DNA of 64,000 nt from Hydrangea macrophylla (GCA_033977485.1 CM066984.1:32717501-32781500); one strand, 5' to 3'. Shown: positions 42,091 through 55,049, counted from the first letter of the stretch. The notes: generated by a model not told the origin, from the letters alone. Translations and numbers: made by a program.

Positions 42091-42510
42091 CTAGGTAAAT
42101 AAATATTTCAGGCTCTTGTGATCGGTGAATATCTCACACGTTTTCCTGTACAAGTAGTGACGCCAAATCTTTAACGCAAAGATCACCGCTGCCAATTCCA
42201 GATCATGAGTCGGATAATTCTTCTCGTGTATCCTTAACAGCCTCGAAGCATAAGCTATAACTTTACCCTCTTGCATTAGAACACAACCCAGGCCCTGATG
42301 AGAAGCATCACTGTATATACTGAAACCTCGAGTACCCGACGGAATAGCTAATATTGGCGCTGAGGTTAACTTATCTTTCAACTTCTGAAAACAGTCTTCA
42401 CATTCTTTACTCCACACAAAAGCCACATCCTTCCTCATCAATTGAGTCATCGGAGTCGCGATTCTAGAAAAGTCTTGAACGAACCTTCTATAGTAACCAG
42501 CTAACCCCAA
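42091..42510 (-). pseudogene. RT thumb and RNase H of H
   Basis: 139 codons between two stops. It starts with [20 protein letters not shown] (RT thumb end) and continues through RNase [18 protein letters not shown] with the first catalytic aspartate, then [20 protein letters not shown] with the catalytic glutamate, and [11 protein letters not shown] with another aspartate. The TGA upstream (42511-42513) and TAG downstream (42088-42090) are single-base changes in an otherwise conserved frame. Confidence 0.92.
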
Positions 42511-42516
42511 AAAGCT

Positions 42517-42846
42517 TCAAATTTCATAAACATTTGTCGGCCTCGACCAACTCTTAACAGCTTTTATCTTTTGTGGGTCCACAGAGACACCATCCTTAGA
42601 GATCACGTGTCCAAGAAAAGAAACATTTGTCAACCAGAATTCACTTTTCTTTAACTTCCCAAATAGTTGCTTTTCTCTAAGTCGTTGCAAAACCAACCTT
42701 AAGTGTCGTTCATGTTCTTCTTGACTTCGGGAATAAATCAATATATCATCAATGAATACTATCACAAATTCATCTAGATAAGTCTTGAACACCCTATTCA
42801 TCAGGTCCATAAAAGCGGCTGGTGCATTCGTAACCCCAAATGGCAT
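42517..42846 (-). pseudogene. RT catalytic segment of H
   Basis: Carries [33 protein letters not shown] (catalytic FIDD) and [17 protein letters not shown] one-base deletion at about 42847 puts it out of frame with the upstream part, which overlaps it in the wrong frame to 42801. The rest of RT follows after the TGA at 42511. Confidence 0.93.
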
Positions 42847-44960
42847 GACAAGAATTCGTAGTGCCCGTATCGAGTTTTGAAAGCTGTCTTCTCAACGTCT
42901 TCAGCTTTAACCTTCAATTGGTGATACCCGAATCTCAAGTCAATCTTAGAAAATACTTGTGCCCCTTGCAATTGATCAAATAAGTCATCAATACGCGGCA
43001 GTGGATACTTGTTCTTTATAGTCACCTTGTTGATTTCTCGGTAGTCGATACACATTCTCATTGTCCCGTCCTTCTTCTTCACAAATAAAATTGGTGCTCC
43101 CCACGGTGATACACTAGGACGAATGAACCCCTTATCTAGTAAATGTTGTAGTTGAGCCTTCAACTCCTTCAATTCTACCGGAGCCATTCTGTACGGTGCC
43201 CGTGAAATTGGTTGAGTTCCTGGCATCACATCTATCCCAAACTCAATTTCCCTCTCAATCAACACACTAGGTAAATCTTTTGGAAAGACGTCTGGAAATT
43301 CTTTCACTACTGGTATATCTTCTAATTTCAGTTCAGTACTTCTAGTGTCAAGTATACTATACAAGAATCCCTGACATCCCTTTTTCAACAAACGACAAGC
43401 TCTGACAGCTGACACCAGATAAGGCGGTGATGCTACACCTGTCCCTTGGAAACAAAATACATCTTGATTGGTCAATCGAAATGTTACTCTCTTATTCTCA
43501 TAATCGATAATGGCGTGATTTGCAGATAACCAATCCATCCCCAAAATGACATCAAAATGTTGAATAACCAATGGCACTAAGTCAACAGTCAAACCTCTAC
43601 CATTCACATCAATCCCACAAGCTTTAAAGATACCCGAACTTACTAGTGGAGCTCCCGATGGAAGTGAAACACACAAATCAAAATCTAGTAGTTCTAAGGG
43701 TTTATCCAAATAATTAGCAAATGGGTGTGAAACAAAAGAGTGAGTTGATCCTGAATCCAGCAATACTCTAGCAGGTTGTGAGCAAATAGGAAGTATACCT
43801 GAAACCACAGTGTCAGCGGCAGTGGTCTCCCCAGGCTTGAGCTGAAAATACCTTCCTTGTCGTTGCTCCCTCCCTTGAGATTGTTGCTGAGGTGGCCTCT
43901 GGCTTGGTGCACTTCCCACAGATGAACTAGAACTTCCTGGTCCTCTCTTTGGGAAATTACGCTCCTGATGCCCCAGGTCACCACACAAATAACACCGTAT
44001 TCTGCTATCATCTATACCTTGTCTCGGAGTAATACTTTGTCTTGGCACATTCTGTCTTGATAGATTGGGACAATCTCTTGCCACGTGTCCTGGCCGTCGA
44101 CAGTTGTTGCAAATGATAGGAGATAAGTTGCACATTCCCCAATGATACCTACCACAGATCTGACACCTGGGCTTGTTGCCCCCACTTCCTGACGAACTCC
44201 CCAAATTCTGTCTCTTGGAACTGCCCTGTCCCTGGAATTGACTACCTCCCGGCCTCTTGAATGGTTGACTTTGCCCGGATGACAATACACCTTGCTCAGC
44301 AATTAAGGCCACATCTAATACATATGAATAAGTCGGTAGCCGGAGTGTATCCATTTTTCCCCGAATCTCGTCACGGAGCCCTTCCTCGAATCGTCTTGCT
44401 TGAATGAATTCATTTGGAATTAAATCCACTGCAAATCTGGCTAAACTTGTAAATTGGGTTGCGTATTCCCTAACACTCATATTACCCTGACTGAGATGAG
44501 AAAACTCTCGGGCCTTCTGATCAATAAACGATCGAGGAATATATTGCTTTGAGAACTCCTCCATAAACCCATTCCAAGTAGTTGGTGCTCCTTGCCTTAG
44601 TGCCGATGTCCACCAATTTTGTGCTTCTTCTTTCAGAGTATCTGAGACAAACAAGACCTTCTGTTCCTCTGTACATGGCAAAGCACGAAAAATTCTCTTC
44701 ATATCGGTCAACCAATGATCAGCCTTCATCGAATCAGATTCTCCTTTGAACTGCCCTGGCTTTTGCTTGTAGAACATGGCAATAGTTGTTGATTCTGTTC
44801 TTTGTTCTGGGTTTGATGAGCTCGGTCCCTCTTCGGTAACTCGAGTTTCAGCCACTTTTACCAACTTTTCCATAACTATTTCAATTCTGTCCATACGGGC
44901 CGAAGACGGGTTCTCACCTCCAGACTTCCTTGCCTGGCACCCACAACAAAGTATATACAT
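42847..44960 (-). CDS. Gag-protease-RT (N-terminal) of element H
   Basis: About 705 codons in frame from the ATG at 44958-44960. Gag capsid region near residues 65-230 ([39 protein letters not shown]). Three zinc-knuckle-like motifs follow: [26 protein letters not shown] and [14 protein letters not shown]. The last has F where cysteine is expected. The protease active site is [13 protein letters not shown] near residue 400. RT starts with [20 protein letters not shown] and reaches [15 protein letters not shown] single-base deletion then shifts the frame. A later ATG ([10 protein letters not shown]) is an alternative start. Confidence 0.92.
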
Positions 44961-45098
44961 ACATGTTACTTTTAAATAAATTACAATGCATGCTAAATAA
45001 CATTTTAAAGCATGCTAAATAAACGTGTATGCATTATCGTATTACTACGTATCATTGTGTGCATACTCACGCATTGTCACTCGTACCCAAGGTTCTAG

Positions 45099-45116
45099 CC
45101 TATTGCTCTGATACCA
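45099..45116 (-). other. Primer-binding site of element H
   Basis: Minus strand reads TGGTATCAGAGCAATAGG, five bases from the LTR end, complementary to the initiator tRNA-Met 3' end. Confidence 0.9.
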
Positions 45117-45121
45117 AAAAT

Positions 45122-47006
45122 TGTCACACCCCAATCCGCCCCCGCGGGCTAGGACACGTGTAACAAAGCCAACAAACCAAACAATCATTTTTAATGTTCC
45201 GAAAATAACATTTTAAAGTGAGATACCAGGGATAAAATAGCTTTTTATCAAATAAATTAATAAAAAGAAATAAAATAAGGTTTTATAATCATTGAATGGT
45301 ACATGGACAGAGTTCCCTCTATTACAGCACCATTTCCCCCTGTTAAACAAGAAATTAAAATACCAAAATATCACCAAAACATTTGGAAAATACTTTTAAA
45401 ACATCAATCCACAATTCATATTACAAGGATTTAATAAAAAAACTAAAACATAAACTTATCTCCGAAAATCCAAACACTAGGAATATAAATACCCATCTAA
45501 ATCCACTTACATATGAACACATTAAACAAAAAAAACAATAATCTCGAGCCATCATAGAACCCCCAAAATTCAACGCTTCTCACTGTGATGTTCGTCCGAA
45601 CCTGCGTGGTCATTAGCCACAAAAATTGATTAAGCTTTCACTTAGTGAGTACGTGGTGCTAATCATGCAATTGGAGTATTTAATGATTCCTAACACCAAT
45701 TAAATATCCACATCAATATATAGTCGCAGGCGTGTCAAGTAATCAATCACCATCGTATTGGACCCCTGATTCTAGGCCATTCTCACTTTTCGTCGCTTTA
45801 AAAGCGATATCACACACTCTCATGTGACCGTAGTCAATTCGTTGTGGTCGTCACCACCGTCCCCTTTTCTCTGAGGACTTCATCATCATCCCCCTTTTCT
45901 CTGAGGAATGGGCGTCCCTTATATACGGGCTAAATAATGGTGATTATCAATTGACACCCTTTGACCCAAATAAGCACATAAGCAACTCAACATGTCAACA
46001 TGACAATTTTAATATTTTAGACATGTTAAATAATAAATTATCACATGTTTTTCTACTTAATCATAAATTAAGCATTCTAAGCATTTAATAATAATTAAAA
46101 GACATTAAACATCCAATTTTGGGATTAGGACACTCACCTCACAAATAAGTCCCAAATAAGCTTAGAACCCCCAAACTCCTTCGCAAAACTAGCTCTAGGT
46201 ACTCCCAATGATATTCCTACATATATATATATATATATCACATATATGTATCACCCCTTAAAATGGGTCGCGGAAAAACATTACCAAAATTGAAAAAGAA
46301 CGACATAGAAATAACCCTCTCACTTTCACGAGTCCGAATATGGCTTCGGTTCGCGAAATAGAGGTCACACGGCGAAGCTACGACGACAAAATGGTACGAA
46401 ACCCTTTTTTTCTCTCTTCTTCCCCGTTGAGCCCTTCACTGTTCTAACTTGTTTTGACTTCTTTCTCTTCTTTTTGTTTTTGTGATACTCAGTCGACTTA
46501 CATATCCTTATACTAAAGGATTTTGTCAAAATTTTATCATATTTTCATTTACACCCCCATAAGTTTCTAGAGTCCTATTATGAAACTCCCTAAACTTTAT
46601 ATTAATTATGGAATATCTATGTGGGTATATGTCTATGTCACGTATGTGTCCAAAAAGTGGTCCCAAATATTTTATGAAATTGCTAATTAACCTACTAGTT
46701 ATGAATTCAATTCCTATTCGCTCTCACATAAGTACCCAAACTGGCACCATAAAAGACCATAAGTAGCAATAAAATATTAAAACAATTAAACAATTATTCA
46801 TTTAATCACATAAATGCAACTACATGCAATTCATCTAATTTGGACCTCCCGTGTGTCCCATTTCACACCTATCTAACTGTGCCCTTTTCGAAGCACTTAT
46901 CACATCAGGGTAACTGGAACTTACCCAAACATCACATGCAATTAATTATACTAATTAATGCATGAAAAATAAATATTACTTCCATTTTCTGGGTACGGGT
47001 ATTACA
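45122..47006 (-). repeat. 5' LTR of element H
   Basis: 1885 bp, same ends as 38500-40376. It has a longer AT run near 46222-46238 than the other LTR and scattered transitions. The minus-strand TATA-like box near 45917-45927 is the expected promoter. Confidence 0.93.
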
Positions 47007-47011
47007 AATAT

Positions 47012-48283
47012 AAAAAAAATTCCTTAAAATATATTTTGCTAAATATTAAATATGTGGATTAAACATTATTCATACAAAAAAAAATATAAGATATTAAATT
47101 TAATGTTGCACTAAAAATATTTAAGTGTAAACATCAAATATATTAAATTTTTAAATAGATTTTGCAAATAGATTAAATAATAAGGACTAAAATTGTTAAA
47201 AATATTATGTAATTCCATTAAAAACTAAATATTAACTTTTCAGGAAAAAAAAATTAAGAAAATTACAGATTTCAAAATATTTCATAAGAATATCGAATAT
47301 TAGATTCTCGGACTTACAAAATGCATTAAAAAGATTACCTATTCAAAAAAAAAATTATTCCAAGATATTCCATAAAACACTTCTCTAAAAAAAAATTTCA
47401 TAAACATATTTGGTTTCTTTAAAAATAAATATTAAAACATGCTACAGATAAATAATATTGAATGTTTGCACCATAATTGTTTTGTACAAATATAAAAAAA
47501 ATTTAGCTTAAATTTGATTTTATTCTACTAATTGATTGTTAAAATTAAAAGTGGAAAGTAATTGGCATTTTATTCCTAGGAACTTAGCCAAACAAAGGAA
47601 TGAAATGACTATTGCTATTCCATTCATGTTTCATTCCATTCTCGAGTCTATTCCATTTCTGACTGCCAAACTTGCAAGAATCTTCACATTCACAGCCACC
47701 CTTCTTCAATAACATATATTGGCCATGTCCTCAGCACAAAAACTAATATCCTATTTCAAATGTCGAACGCATTTTATTATTTTTAGCCTTCTAAATAGAT
47801 TAAGCAAGTAGAGTATGAGCCCAACAATGCATATCAAGCTCTAAAAGCTTCCTCCCGTTACACTCCATCTCACACATGAATATGCAAACCATAATGGATA
47901 ACAAAGACTTCAATCCAAGACCATCCAAAATCAAGGAACGGATACCATATTAAGTTATAAGTTGCTCCAAAAAACTAAATTTATTAGAAAATGGACCAAC
48001 AATGTATATCAAACTCTACATATCCGGCACATACTAGCCCACAGACTAGGAAGCTCTAAGTATTCAAGTTCCAGCTAAACCTTTACCTACTCTAATATAT
48101 TAGAAACCACTGCGTAGGGGTGATATCGATCGGTCCTGGTCGATTTTTAACCAAATATGCTAACCAAACTGAGAAATTCAGTGTGCTTCAGTTGTATATC
48201 GATTTCAGCCACCTTATTCGATTTTGGCTTCATCACCAACCAATGCTCGTGGTAGTCGATTTCGGTTAACCGATAGGTATTCT
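47012..48283. other. AT-rich flank of H, nothing firmly recognised
   Basis: 47012-47560 is very AT-rich with many A runs. 48117-48283 starts GGGGTGATATCGATCGGTC and repeats TCGATTT/CGGTTAACCGAT words, possibly half of a hAT-like element that the MITE at 48292 interrupts. No coding domain found. Confidence 0.45.
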
Positions 48284-48291
48284 TATCTTGT

Positions 48292-48642
48292 CAGGGCCAG
48301 CCCTGAGGCAATTTTGCGAAGCAATCGCATGGGGCCTCGATTTTAGGCCTCATTTTTAGGCCTATTTTTTCCCTAATTTCTTTCTAATTTTTATTAAACC
48401 TATTATTTTTAGGCCTATTTTCTTCTAATTTCTTCCTAATTTCTATGAAACTTGTCATTTTTAGGCCAATTTTTTTTTCTAATTTCTTCCTAATTTCTAT
48501 GAAACACATCATTTTTAGGCATAGTTTCTTCTAATTTCTTCCTAATTTCAATGAAACTTACTATAGAAGCCTCATTTTTCCGGCCCCTTTGAAAATTCGC
48601 TTGTGGCCTAGGACAATTTTTGTCATCTCAGGGCCGGCCTTG
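48292..48642. mobile_element. hAT-type MITE with 8-bp duplication
   Basis: 351 bp between two copies of TATCTTGT (48284-48291 and 48643-48650). The left end is CAGGGCCAGCCCTGAGGC. The reverse complement of the right end is CAAGGCCGGCCCTGAGATG. The interior repeats a TTTTTAGGCCTATTTTTTC / CTAATTTCTTCCTAATTTCT unit several times. Ends of CAGGGCC(A/G)GCCCTGA and 8-bp duplications are typical of hAT elements. No ORF. Confidence 0.9.
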
Positions 48643-48650
48643 TATCTTGT

Positions 48651-49043
48651 CAACAGTTTTTTCACAAAAACTCAGCAAAGTTTTGATTCTCACAAATAGT
48701 AATATAAACTCAACAATTTTCCTAAAAATAATCAAGTAATCACTGTTCTTTCAAACTATTATGGTAGATTGGTCTCAAATCCAACATTAAAAATAGTGAA
48801 AAATCAACAAAAGAGGGGTTCATTGAGTCTGAGAGATAGAGAAATAGAAAAAACGATTCGTGAGTTGAGAGATATGGGTGATTAGAGGGTTCAGAGAGAG
48901 AAGAGTATTACCTTATCTGGGCTCAAGATGCTCGAGATGGGACTCAGATCTGTCACTCGTCAATGCTGGTGGCGACGATGGTCGTTGGAGGCCCAGAGAT
49001 TAATGGTGGCGACAATGCTTTTATGGTTAGGGCTTTGCAAGAG

Positions 49044-49079
<36 letters not shown>

Positions 49080-49346
49080 CACTTTAAAGTTCTTTTATGG
49101 TTTCAAGAAATGAGAAACAGAGAGTTTGACAGAGAGAGAGCACTTTGAACTTTGAAATTTTGCAAATAGGTTGAGAGAGAGAGAGAGAGAATACACTTTG
49201 ACCTTTGAAGTTCTTTTGTGGTTTCAAGATATAAAATACAGAGAGGTTGAGAGATAGAGACACTATGAATAGGACTTAGGTTTCTTATAACTTGTGTCAG
49301 CCGATTAGGTGTGTGGTCTTGAAACTTGTGTAGCATTGCTTGTAAC
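48651..49346. other. Unassigned DNA with (GA)n microsatellites
   Basis: GA repeats at about 49047-49077, 49126-49140 and 49171-49189, with a duplicated stretch around CACTTTGAACTTTGAA (49140) and CACTTTGACCTTTGAAGTTC (49194). The short open frames have no domain. Confidence 0.5.
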
Positions 49347-51197
49347 TGTAGACACCCCATTTTGTCGACTAACAGATTTAGGAGGCCACAAGCGTGTCAA
49401 ACCTCGATGATTAGAAAGATCATATTTTCAGATATTGCCTCTAACTCTCAAGAAGACAAAGAATTGGCAGAAATGACCAAAATGCCCTTGAAAGCCCAGA
49501 ACTCTCCGAGTTGCCCTAGAAGGTCATAAATCATTTGATGTCATTCAAAATAAATGGAAAATTATTTTAAAAAGAGAAGCATTTGAAAACATCAGCTCCC
49601 AGGGGGACTCCCGGAAGCCCCGAAAGTTCCCATTTGACCAATTTGACCGAGGTTTGACTTGGTTTGACCGAATTTTTTTGAAATCGCCTGAAAGCTCTGA
49701 AATCGTTCTAAATCATATGAAAAGTCTTCAAATATATTTTATAAGAAAATTGGACGAAAACGTCACTCTCCAGAGGATCCCCAGAACTTCTTAGAATTTC
49801 TTGGATATGCACTGTTTGACTGATTTGACTGCAAGTTTGACCAAAAGTCAAAGTCATATTTTCGATATTGAAATATTTTTATCAAATACTAGAGGTCAAT
49901 ATCTTTCTAACGGTATATAGCACATAATTGTTGGACTTAAAACGAATTTGTTATGAATTTCTAAAGGTGAAAAAGGCAATCAAATCGACTTTTATCACGA
50001 ATACCGCAAAACTTTCAAACTTATTTTTTTATGCAAAGTAGACCTCAATACCTTTCCATCGGGATATTACAAGCTCGATATGAATTTTGTATGAATTTTT
50101 TGTGAATTTTGGAAAAAATAGGGTCGTTTCGCAAATTCTAGGATTTTGGGGCCTAAACGCAAAATCTGATCAACCAGGGGGTTGACTGCTACGGCGGCAT
50201 TGGTCCACTGCCACAGTGGCACTCTGAATGATTTTTCATTTTTTTTTGTTGTAATTTTTGGTTAATTTTTGGGTTTTAATTCATATTTTCAATAAACAAA
50301 ACAACATAGTTTTGATATTCTAAACATTTTGGACAAATTGGAAACTTTTCAAAATCCAAAATACCTCCCCAACTTGGCCTATAAAAGAGATCCTTTGGCT
50401 TCCATTTTAAGAGGACTTGAGGTATTTAGTGGAAGCTTAAGGAAAGAAATAGAGAAGAAGAGAGGAAAAGAGAAAAAGAGAGAAGAAAATAGAGATTTTT
50501 TCATACTTCCAACAAAAAAAAATGTGAGTTTTTATTTTATTTCTACAACTAATTCAATACATTTCACCATTACAATGAGTTCTTAGAAGTTAGAGAGCAA
50601 TCTACACCCTCCTACACACATATATGAGAGGTTGAATGCTTGTGGTTCCACCAATGATAATCATTGATTATATGTTTGTTCTTCCTTCTTAATCCCATTT
50701 CTAATTTTATTCTTCTTTATCATACTTGCATTTGCCCTTCTCAATCCCATTTCTATTTTGATTTCTTTTCACTCTAGCATAATCTCTTCTCAACCCCCAT
50801 TTCTATTTTGGTTCATTTTAATTTGCTTAATCTATCCCTCATCTCATTTTTATTTTGATTTCTTTGTCATTTGCATCATCTCTCCCTCAACCTCATTTCT
50901 ATTTTGATTTCTTCTTCCAAGCTCTTGAGGTTTCAAGTATTAAGAAGATATTCTAGATGGATACTTCATCTACTCAAGTGTTTAAGTTCATGATTTGAGT
51001 ATCTATTCTAAGCCCCCACTCAAAAGCTCAAACTCTTTTCCAAAAAACTAAATGGATTTTTTAATAGTAATGCAAAACAGTGAGTTACTGAAGATCAAAC
51101 ATTTATCTTGAATTAAATACTTGAGGTATGATGATGAAACACTTGAAAAACCTTCTTAATACATCATAGTTCACCTTAATTTTTCCTTATCAATTGT
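49347..51197 (+). repeat. Left part of an LTR (C), TGTAGACACCCC type
   Basis: Starts TGTAGACACCCCATTTTGTC, an LTR beginning I associate with plant gypsy elements. It has a clear TATA box CTATAAAAG (50379-50387), followed by a purine-rich transcript-like start near 50415-50515. No coding domain. It is cut at 51198 by LTR D, so its 3' end is not in view. The call rests on the terminal motif and promoter, without a partner LTR. Confidence 0.5.
50379..50387 (+). promoter_or_regulatory. TATA box (LTR C)
   Basis: CTATAAAAG with a GC-poor upstream region and an AG-rich sequence about 30-130 bp downstream. It might be mistaken for a host gene promoter, but no gene follows. Confidence 0.55.
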
Positions 51198-51786
51198 TGT
51201 AATACCCGTAAAATTTCTACGTAATAAAATCAGTCCCTATATTTTCTTTTGCTCGTAATTTCCAGTATGTTGATTTCAAAATCCCAGAACCCGAACATAT
51301 ACGTGTGCGTATTTATATTATTATTTACTTAGACTGTAGTTACAAACTCGGATTGAGTTTTCACATTAACCTGTAAAATCTGTGTGCAAATTAGACTGTA
51401 TGGCACGTATTGCCAAGCGACAGCAAGTCCTACATTTATGGAAACATTGGTACAATGAGAATCTTACCTAAATAAGCCTTGTACTATCCATACCATCTAT
51501 TAACTTATGTATAAATCCATTACCCAAATAAACCCCCTTAACCGCTGGACATAACCCACCCTCCACCAACCACCGGCAACTCCGTTTCCCCTCCCAAGAT
51601 ATGCTCTTTCAATCAGTCTTTCCCCCCATCAGCTCAAACATATACATAAAATCTGTGTATATACATGTGTATATGTATGAGTGTGGTTATATATGAGAGT
51701 TGAGAGTTGAGAGAGAGTTACCGAGAGAGTTAGAGAGAAAGAAGCACTCCCACACACACACCCCCTCACTCTCTGCCTCCCCCTCA

Positions 51787-51788
<2 letters not shown>

Positions 51789-51828
<40 letters not shown>

Positions 51829-51838
51829 ACACACACAC
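51789..51838. repeat. (CA)n microsatellite
   Basis: About 22 CA repeats with one T interruption. It accounts for the cysteine-valine rich frames at 51629-52031. Confidence 0.9.
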
Positions 51839-52043
51839 CGGGAAGCAGTAAGAAGAAGAAGAAAAGGGAAGAGAAAGAGGAGAGCTCGCCGGAAATTTGA
51901 AGGGGAAGATAAGAGAGACCCGAGACAGGTAAACCCCCACCCCCTTGTTCATTTTGCACCCTTAGGCGCACACACACACGCCTAGACCCTCTGGATAATC
52001 CAAACAGAGCCTTAAGCTCTGGTTTGTGCACAAACCACCATTA

Positions 52044-52048
52044 AAAGT
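52044..52048. repeat. Target-site duplication of solo LTR E (left)
   Basis: AAAGT, repeated at 54241-54245. Confidence 0.9.
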
Positions 52049-52280
52049 TGTCACGACCCATCCCACTACGCGTGGAAATAGGACACGTGGCACGCCACCA
52101 AAGCTCATATACACATCATACAACTATACGCAACGGAAAGAACTTTAAAACAACCCTGAGTAATTTAAAACTTTAGGAAACATTACCCTCTGAGTTGAAA
52201 AAAATCCAATAGAATCAGAGTTATAAAAAATTTTGGCCAATTGAATCCGATCAAAAGAAAACAATTTTGAAAACAGAGGT

Positions 52281-52575
52281 CCAGTCGACTAATCGAGGAT
52301 CCGGTCGACTGGTGATCTCAAACAGAAAGGTTTCAAATTATAACAGCCCATCCAGTCGACTGTGTCGGGGACCCAGTCGACTGGTGCCTAAAATAATCAG
52401 TTGACTGAAAATGTCCAGTCAACTGGTACCCTAATCCAGCAGAATGTCATGGCCTGGGGCTCCATCCAGTCGACTGTTTTCTCAACCCAGTCCACTGAAT
52501 CTCAGACGAAACAAGCAGTAACCAATTCAACACAGTGATCCAGTCGACTGGATCGAAAACCAGTCGACTGGTTTC
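52281..52575. repeat. CCAGTCGACTGG palindrome cluster in LTR E
   Basis: About ten copies of the perfect 12-base palindrome CCAGTCGACTGG or one- or two-base variants, near 52283, 52310, 52350, 52373, 52397, 52417, 52465, 52489, 52542 and 52562. They come in pairs separated by 10-25 bases. The cluster lies 230-530 bp from the LTR 3' end. Confidence 0.88.
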
Positions 52576-53722
52576 TGTCAGCAAAACCCAAAACCCCAAC
52601 TTTCCCACTCAAGGTTCTCTCAACTCCAAACCAACATTTAACCACTCTATTCCACCATTCAAAAACATAAATACAAGAGTGTTTACTAGGGATTACAAGT
52701 ACTAAATCTAAGTTCAGATTATATTACAACATGCTACGAATTCTAATCCATGGTCTTATTACAACATATTACAATTTCCCAATCCTTACACAAGTTTTAG
52801 GATTTAAAACAAAAACATATACAAATGTGATTCCCCGGCGTTCCTCTACGGCCTCACTCCTCACGCTTCTTCTTGTCTTTCTTCTTACCTGCAATGGAGT
52901 ACATCTCCACTGCTCAGCTATATGCTGAGTGCACAATTCCAAATGTATGATATATGGCAATATTCATGGTTTAAGCATCTAAAACACATAGAAATAGTCT
53001 CTAGGGTGAGTGGTACGCATTCATCCGGTCGATGTCATAGGAGGCCCACCTCTCCCACGCATCTCGTACACTGGTTGGGCCTTCCTCCATACCAGGTACC
53101 GTGTCCTGGTTGGGCCTACCTCCAATCCAGTCACCACCAAAATCACAATTTACCATCTCAATCAAATCCTCAAGGTTCGAGGAGCTTACTCAGGATGAAT
53201 TTGCACCAAACTCCCCTTTGACCCAAGTAGACACATAACATGCTCACATAAACGGTTTTATACATGCTTTTATAATAATTTCGCGTGCATAATTAACGTG
53301 CCTAATTAACACATGAATTTCGCCCGGATCCAAAATCTCAAAATCGACATTCAAAACATGAAAATTTTATAAAATCATAGATCTAGAATTCATACCTCGT
53401 GCGATCTCTCCGAAACTTTGAAGGATCGACTAGGGGCCCGAATAAACGTCGGATTCCAAATTATACGCGATTCCTACGAGTTTTACCTGATTTTTCCCAA
53501 TTTTTAGAAATTAGATTTTTTGAAAAAGTTTTCCAAACGTGGCCTAATTACTATCAAAACGTAGGTCTTACCTCCAGGAGTTCAAATATGAAATCTGGAG
53601 AAAATCTGACGGACGAACGGTCGTCGATCGGCGTCACAAAGCCTGTGGCCACCAAATCTCCCTTCTCTCTTCTCTCTCTAGATATTTTGTGAGGTTTGTG
53701 AGAAATGAAATCTCACCCCCCA

Positions 53723-53733
53723 CCTATTTATAG
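53723..53733 (-). promoter_or_regulatory. TATA box of solo LTR E
   Basis: CTATAAATAGG on the minus strand, followed about 30-60 bp later by a GA-rich stretch. It may still drive transcription leftwards. Confidence 0.6.
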
Positions 53734-54240
53734 AAAAACTCTCTGGGAATTACGTTTACCACCCTGTGAGTTCCTCAAACTTCTAATTAGCTCTCGAAAC
53801 TTTGCGCACGTCCATTTTATGCCTTTACGAGTGAAAATAATAAATTTCAGAAGTTTCCGACTAAGTCTCGTTTGGTCCAAAATAACGTCCGAAAACTAAA
53901 TTATGTGGAATCTCTACACAACCTACCTTTTTATTTAACGTGTCACTCACGTTCTCACCACAGTTCTCAAAATGATATAACAATATCAAAAGTTACCAGA
54001 ATTTTCACAACACAGATAAGATTTCTATTCATCAAATACCAGATAGGTCAGATAACATTTAAATCATATAAATGTCATTTAGTCATGCCAATGCAACTGT
54101 GAAATCCATGTTCTTGTGTCCTCACTGACACCTTACCGTTGACCCACGTCAACTCAACTCAAATTATTAATAACATTAATAATTCCACAATCTCAAATTA
54201 TGCATTTTCAAAATCATAAATTTCTGGAACGGGTGTGACA

Positions 54241-54245
54241 AAAGT
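54241..54245. repeat. Target-site duplication of solo LTR E (right)
   Basis: AAAGT, matching 52044-52048. Confidence 0.9.
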
Positions 54246-55048
54246 ACCTCACCGGAGCTTGAAAACTCAAGCTCAACTATAGTCCCTAAAAATTAGGCCA
54301 AACAGACCCTATAGGTCCCAGATAGACTCCCTAATCATAGTTTTTGAAGAAAGAAACTTTTGGGTGACCATGCATTGGATTATTTTCTCAAGAACCCGAA
54401 AGAATAATGGGTTCATAGGAACCCAAAACGAATGAATCACCATCCCAGTTCATAATATGTTGTAGAGGGTCTCAAACCGGTCCTAATGGCGTTGGGTAGA
54501 GCAATTTACATGGAGAAATGACCAAGATATGGTCATTTGAAGTTTTTCGGCGAAAACGGGAGACGCCGGCGGTGGCTTGTCTCGCTGGATAAGAAACCCA
54601 AACCCTAGCACATAAAATGCTTGTACCCCAAGCTTAAATCGTGGTATATATCCGTTTAGTTTAGGGTCATTTCGTTTTAATTATAACCGGGTCGGGTCAT
54701 TTAAAATGACCCGAAAGTCATTAATGAAACGGCGTCGTTTCATTTCGGATCCAACCAGATTTGGTTGGGTCAGATTTGGGTCAACGGGCTGGGTTGGCAT
54801 GTGTGTTAGTTTGGATCCGGGTTTGGGTATACAGGTTAGACCGGTTATTAAGTAACTGGAGAACCCGATTAGGATCGGGTTGAACCTGCGAGCTTTACCA
54901 TGGACTCTATTGAGTCTCTAAGTGGGCTACCCGTATAGTATCGGGTCGATTCGGGTTTGACTCGCGAGTTTTTGATGATGGACTCTGTTGAGTTTGTATT
55001 TGGGTAACCCATTGGGTTCGGGCCGGATCTGGATTGACCCGCGGGCCT

Positions 55049-55049
55049 G

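Larger units (their letters stand above)
38500..47006 (-). mobile_element. Ty3/gypsy chromovirus-type element H (Tekay/Del-like)
   Basis: LTRs of 1877 and 1885 bp (38500-40376 and 45122-47006), AATAT target duplication, tRNA-Met type primer site and a polypurine tract. The polyprotein in gypsy order (gag, protease, RT, RNase H, integrase, chromodomain-like end) is nearly complete. It is broken by three in-frame stops and one single-base deletion. The two LTRs differ at roughly 30 sites by eye, mostly transitions, so this copy is older than J and L but far younger than T. Confidence 0.95.
52049..54240 (-). repeat. Solo LTR E (chromovirus type)
   Basis: 2192 bp, from TGTCACGACCC to GGGTGTGACA, flanked by AAAGT on both sides, with no internal element sequence. 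The minus-strand TATA box CTATAAATAGG (53723-53733) and the purine-rich start after it give the orientation. The TGTCAC...AGGACACGTG end resembles that of element H. It formed by recombination between the two LTRs of a former full element. It contains a CCAGTCGACTGG cluster at 52281-52575. Confidence 0.9.

Noticed and set aside
50329..50586. Host gene first exon after the TATA box at 50379
   Set aside because: No domain, no downstream coding exons, and the region lies in a TGTAGACACCCC-type LTR that is cut by another LTR.
51629..52031. Cysteine-valine repeat protein and threonine-histidine repeat protein
   Set aside because: Translations of the (CA)n microsatellite in different frames.
52281..52575. 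CRISPR-like array
   Set aside because: Repeats are 12-base palindromes with irregular spacing and imperfect copies, inside a plant solo LTR. No cas genes, and not a bacterial context.
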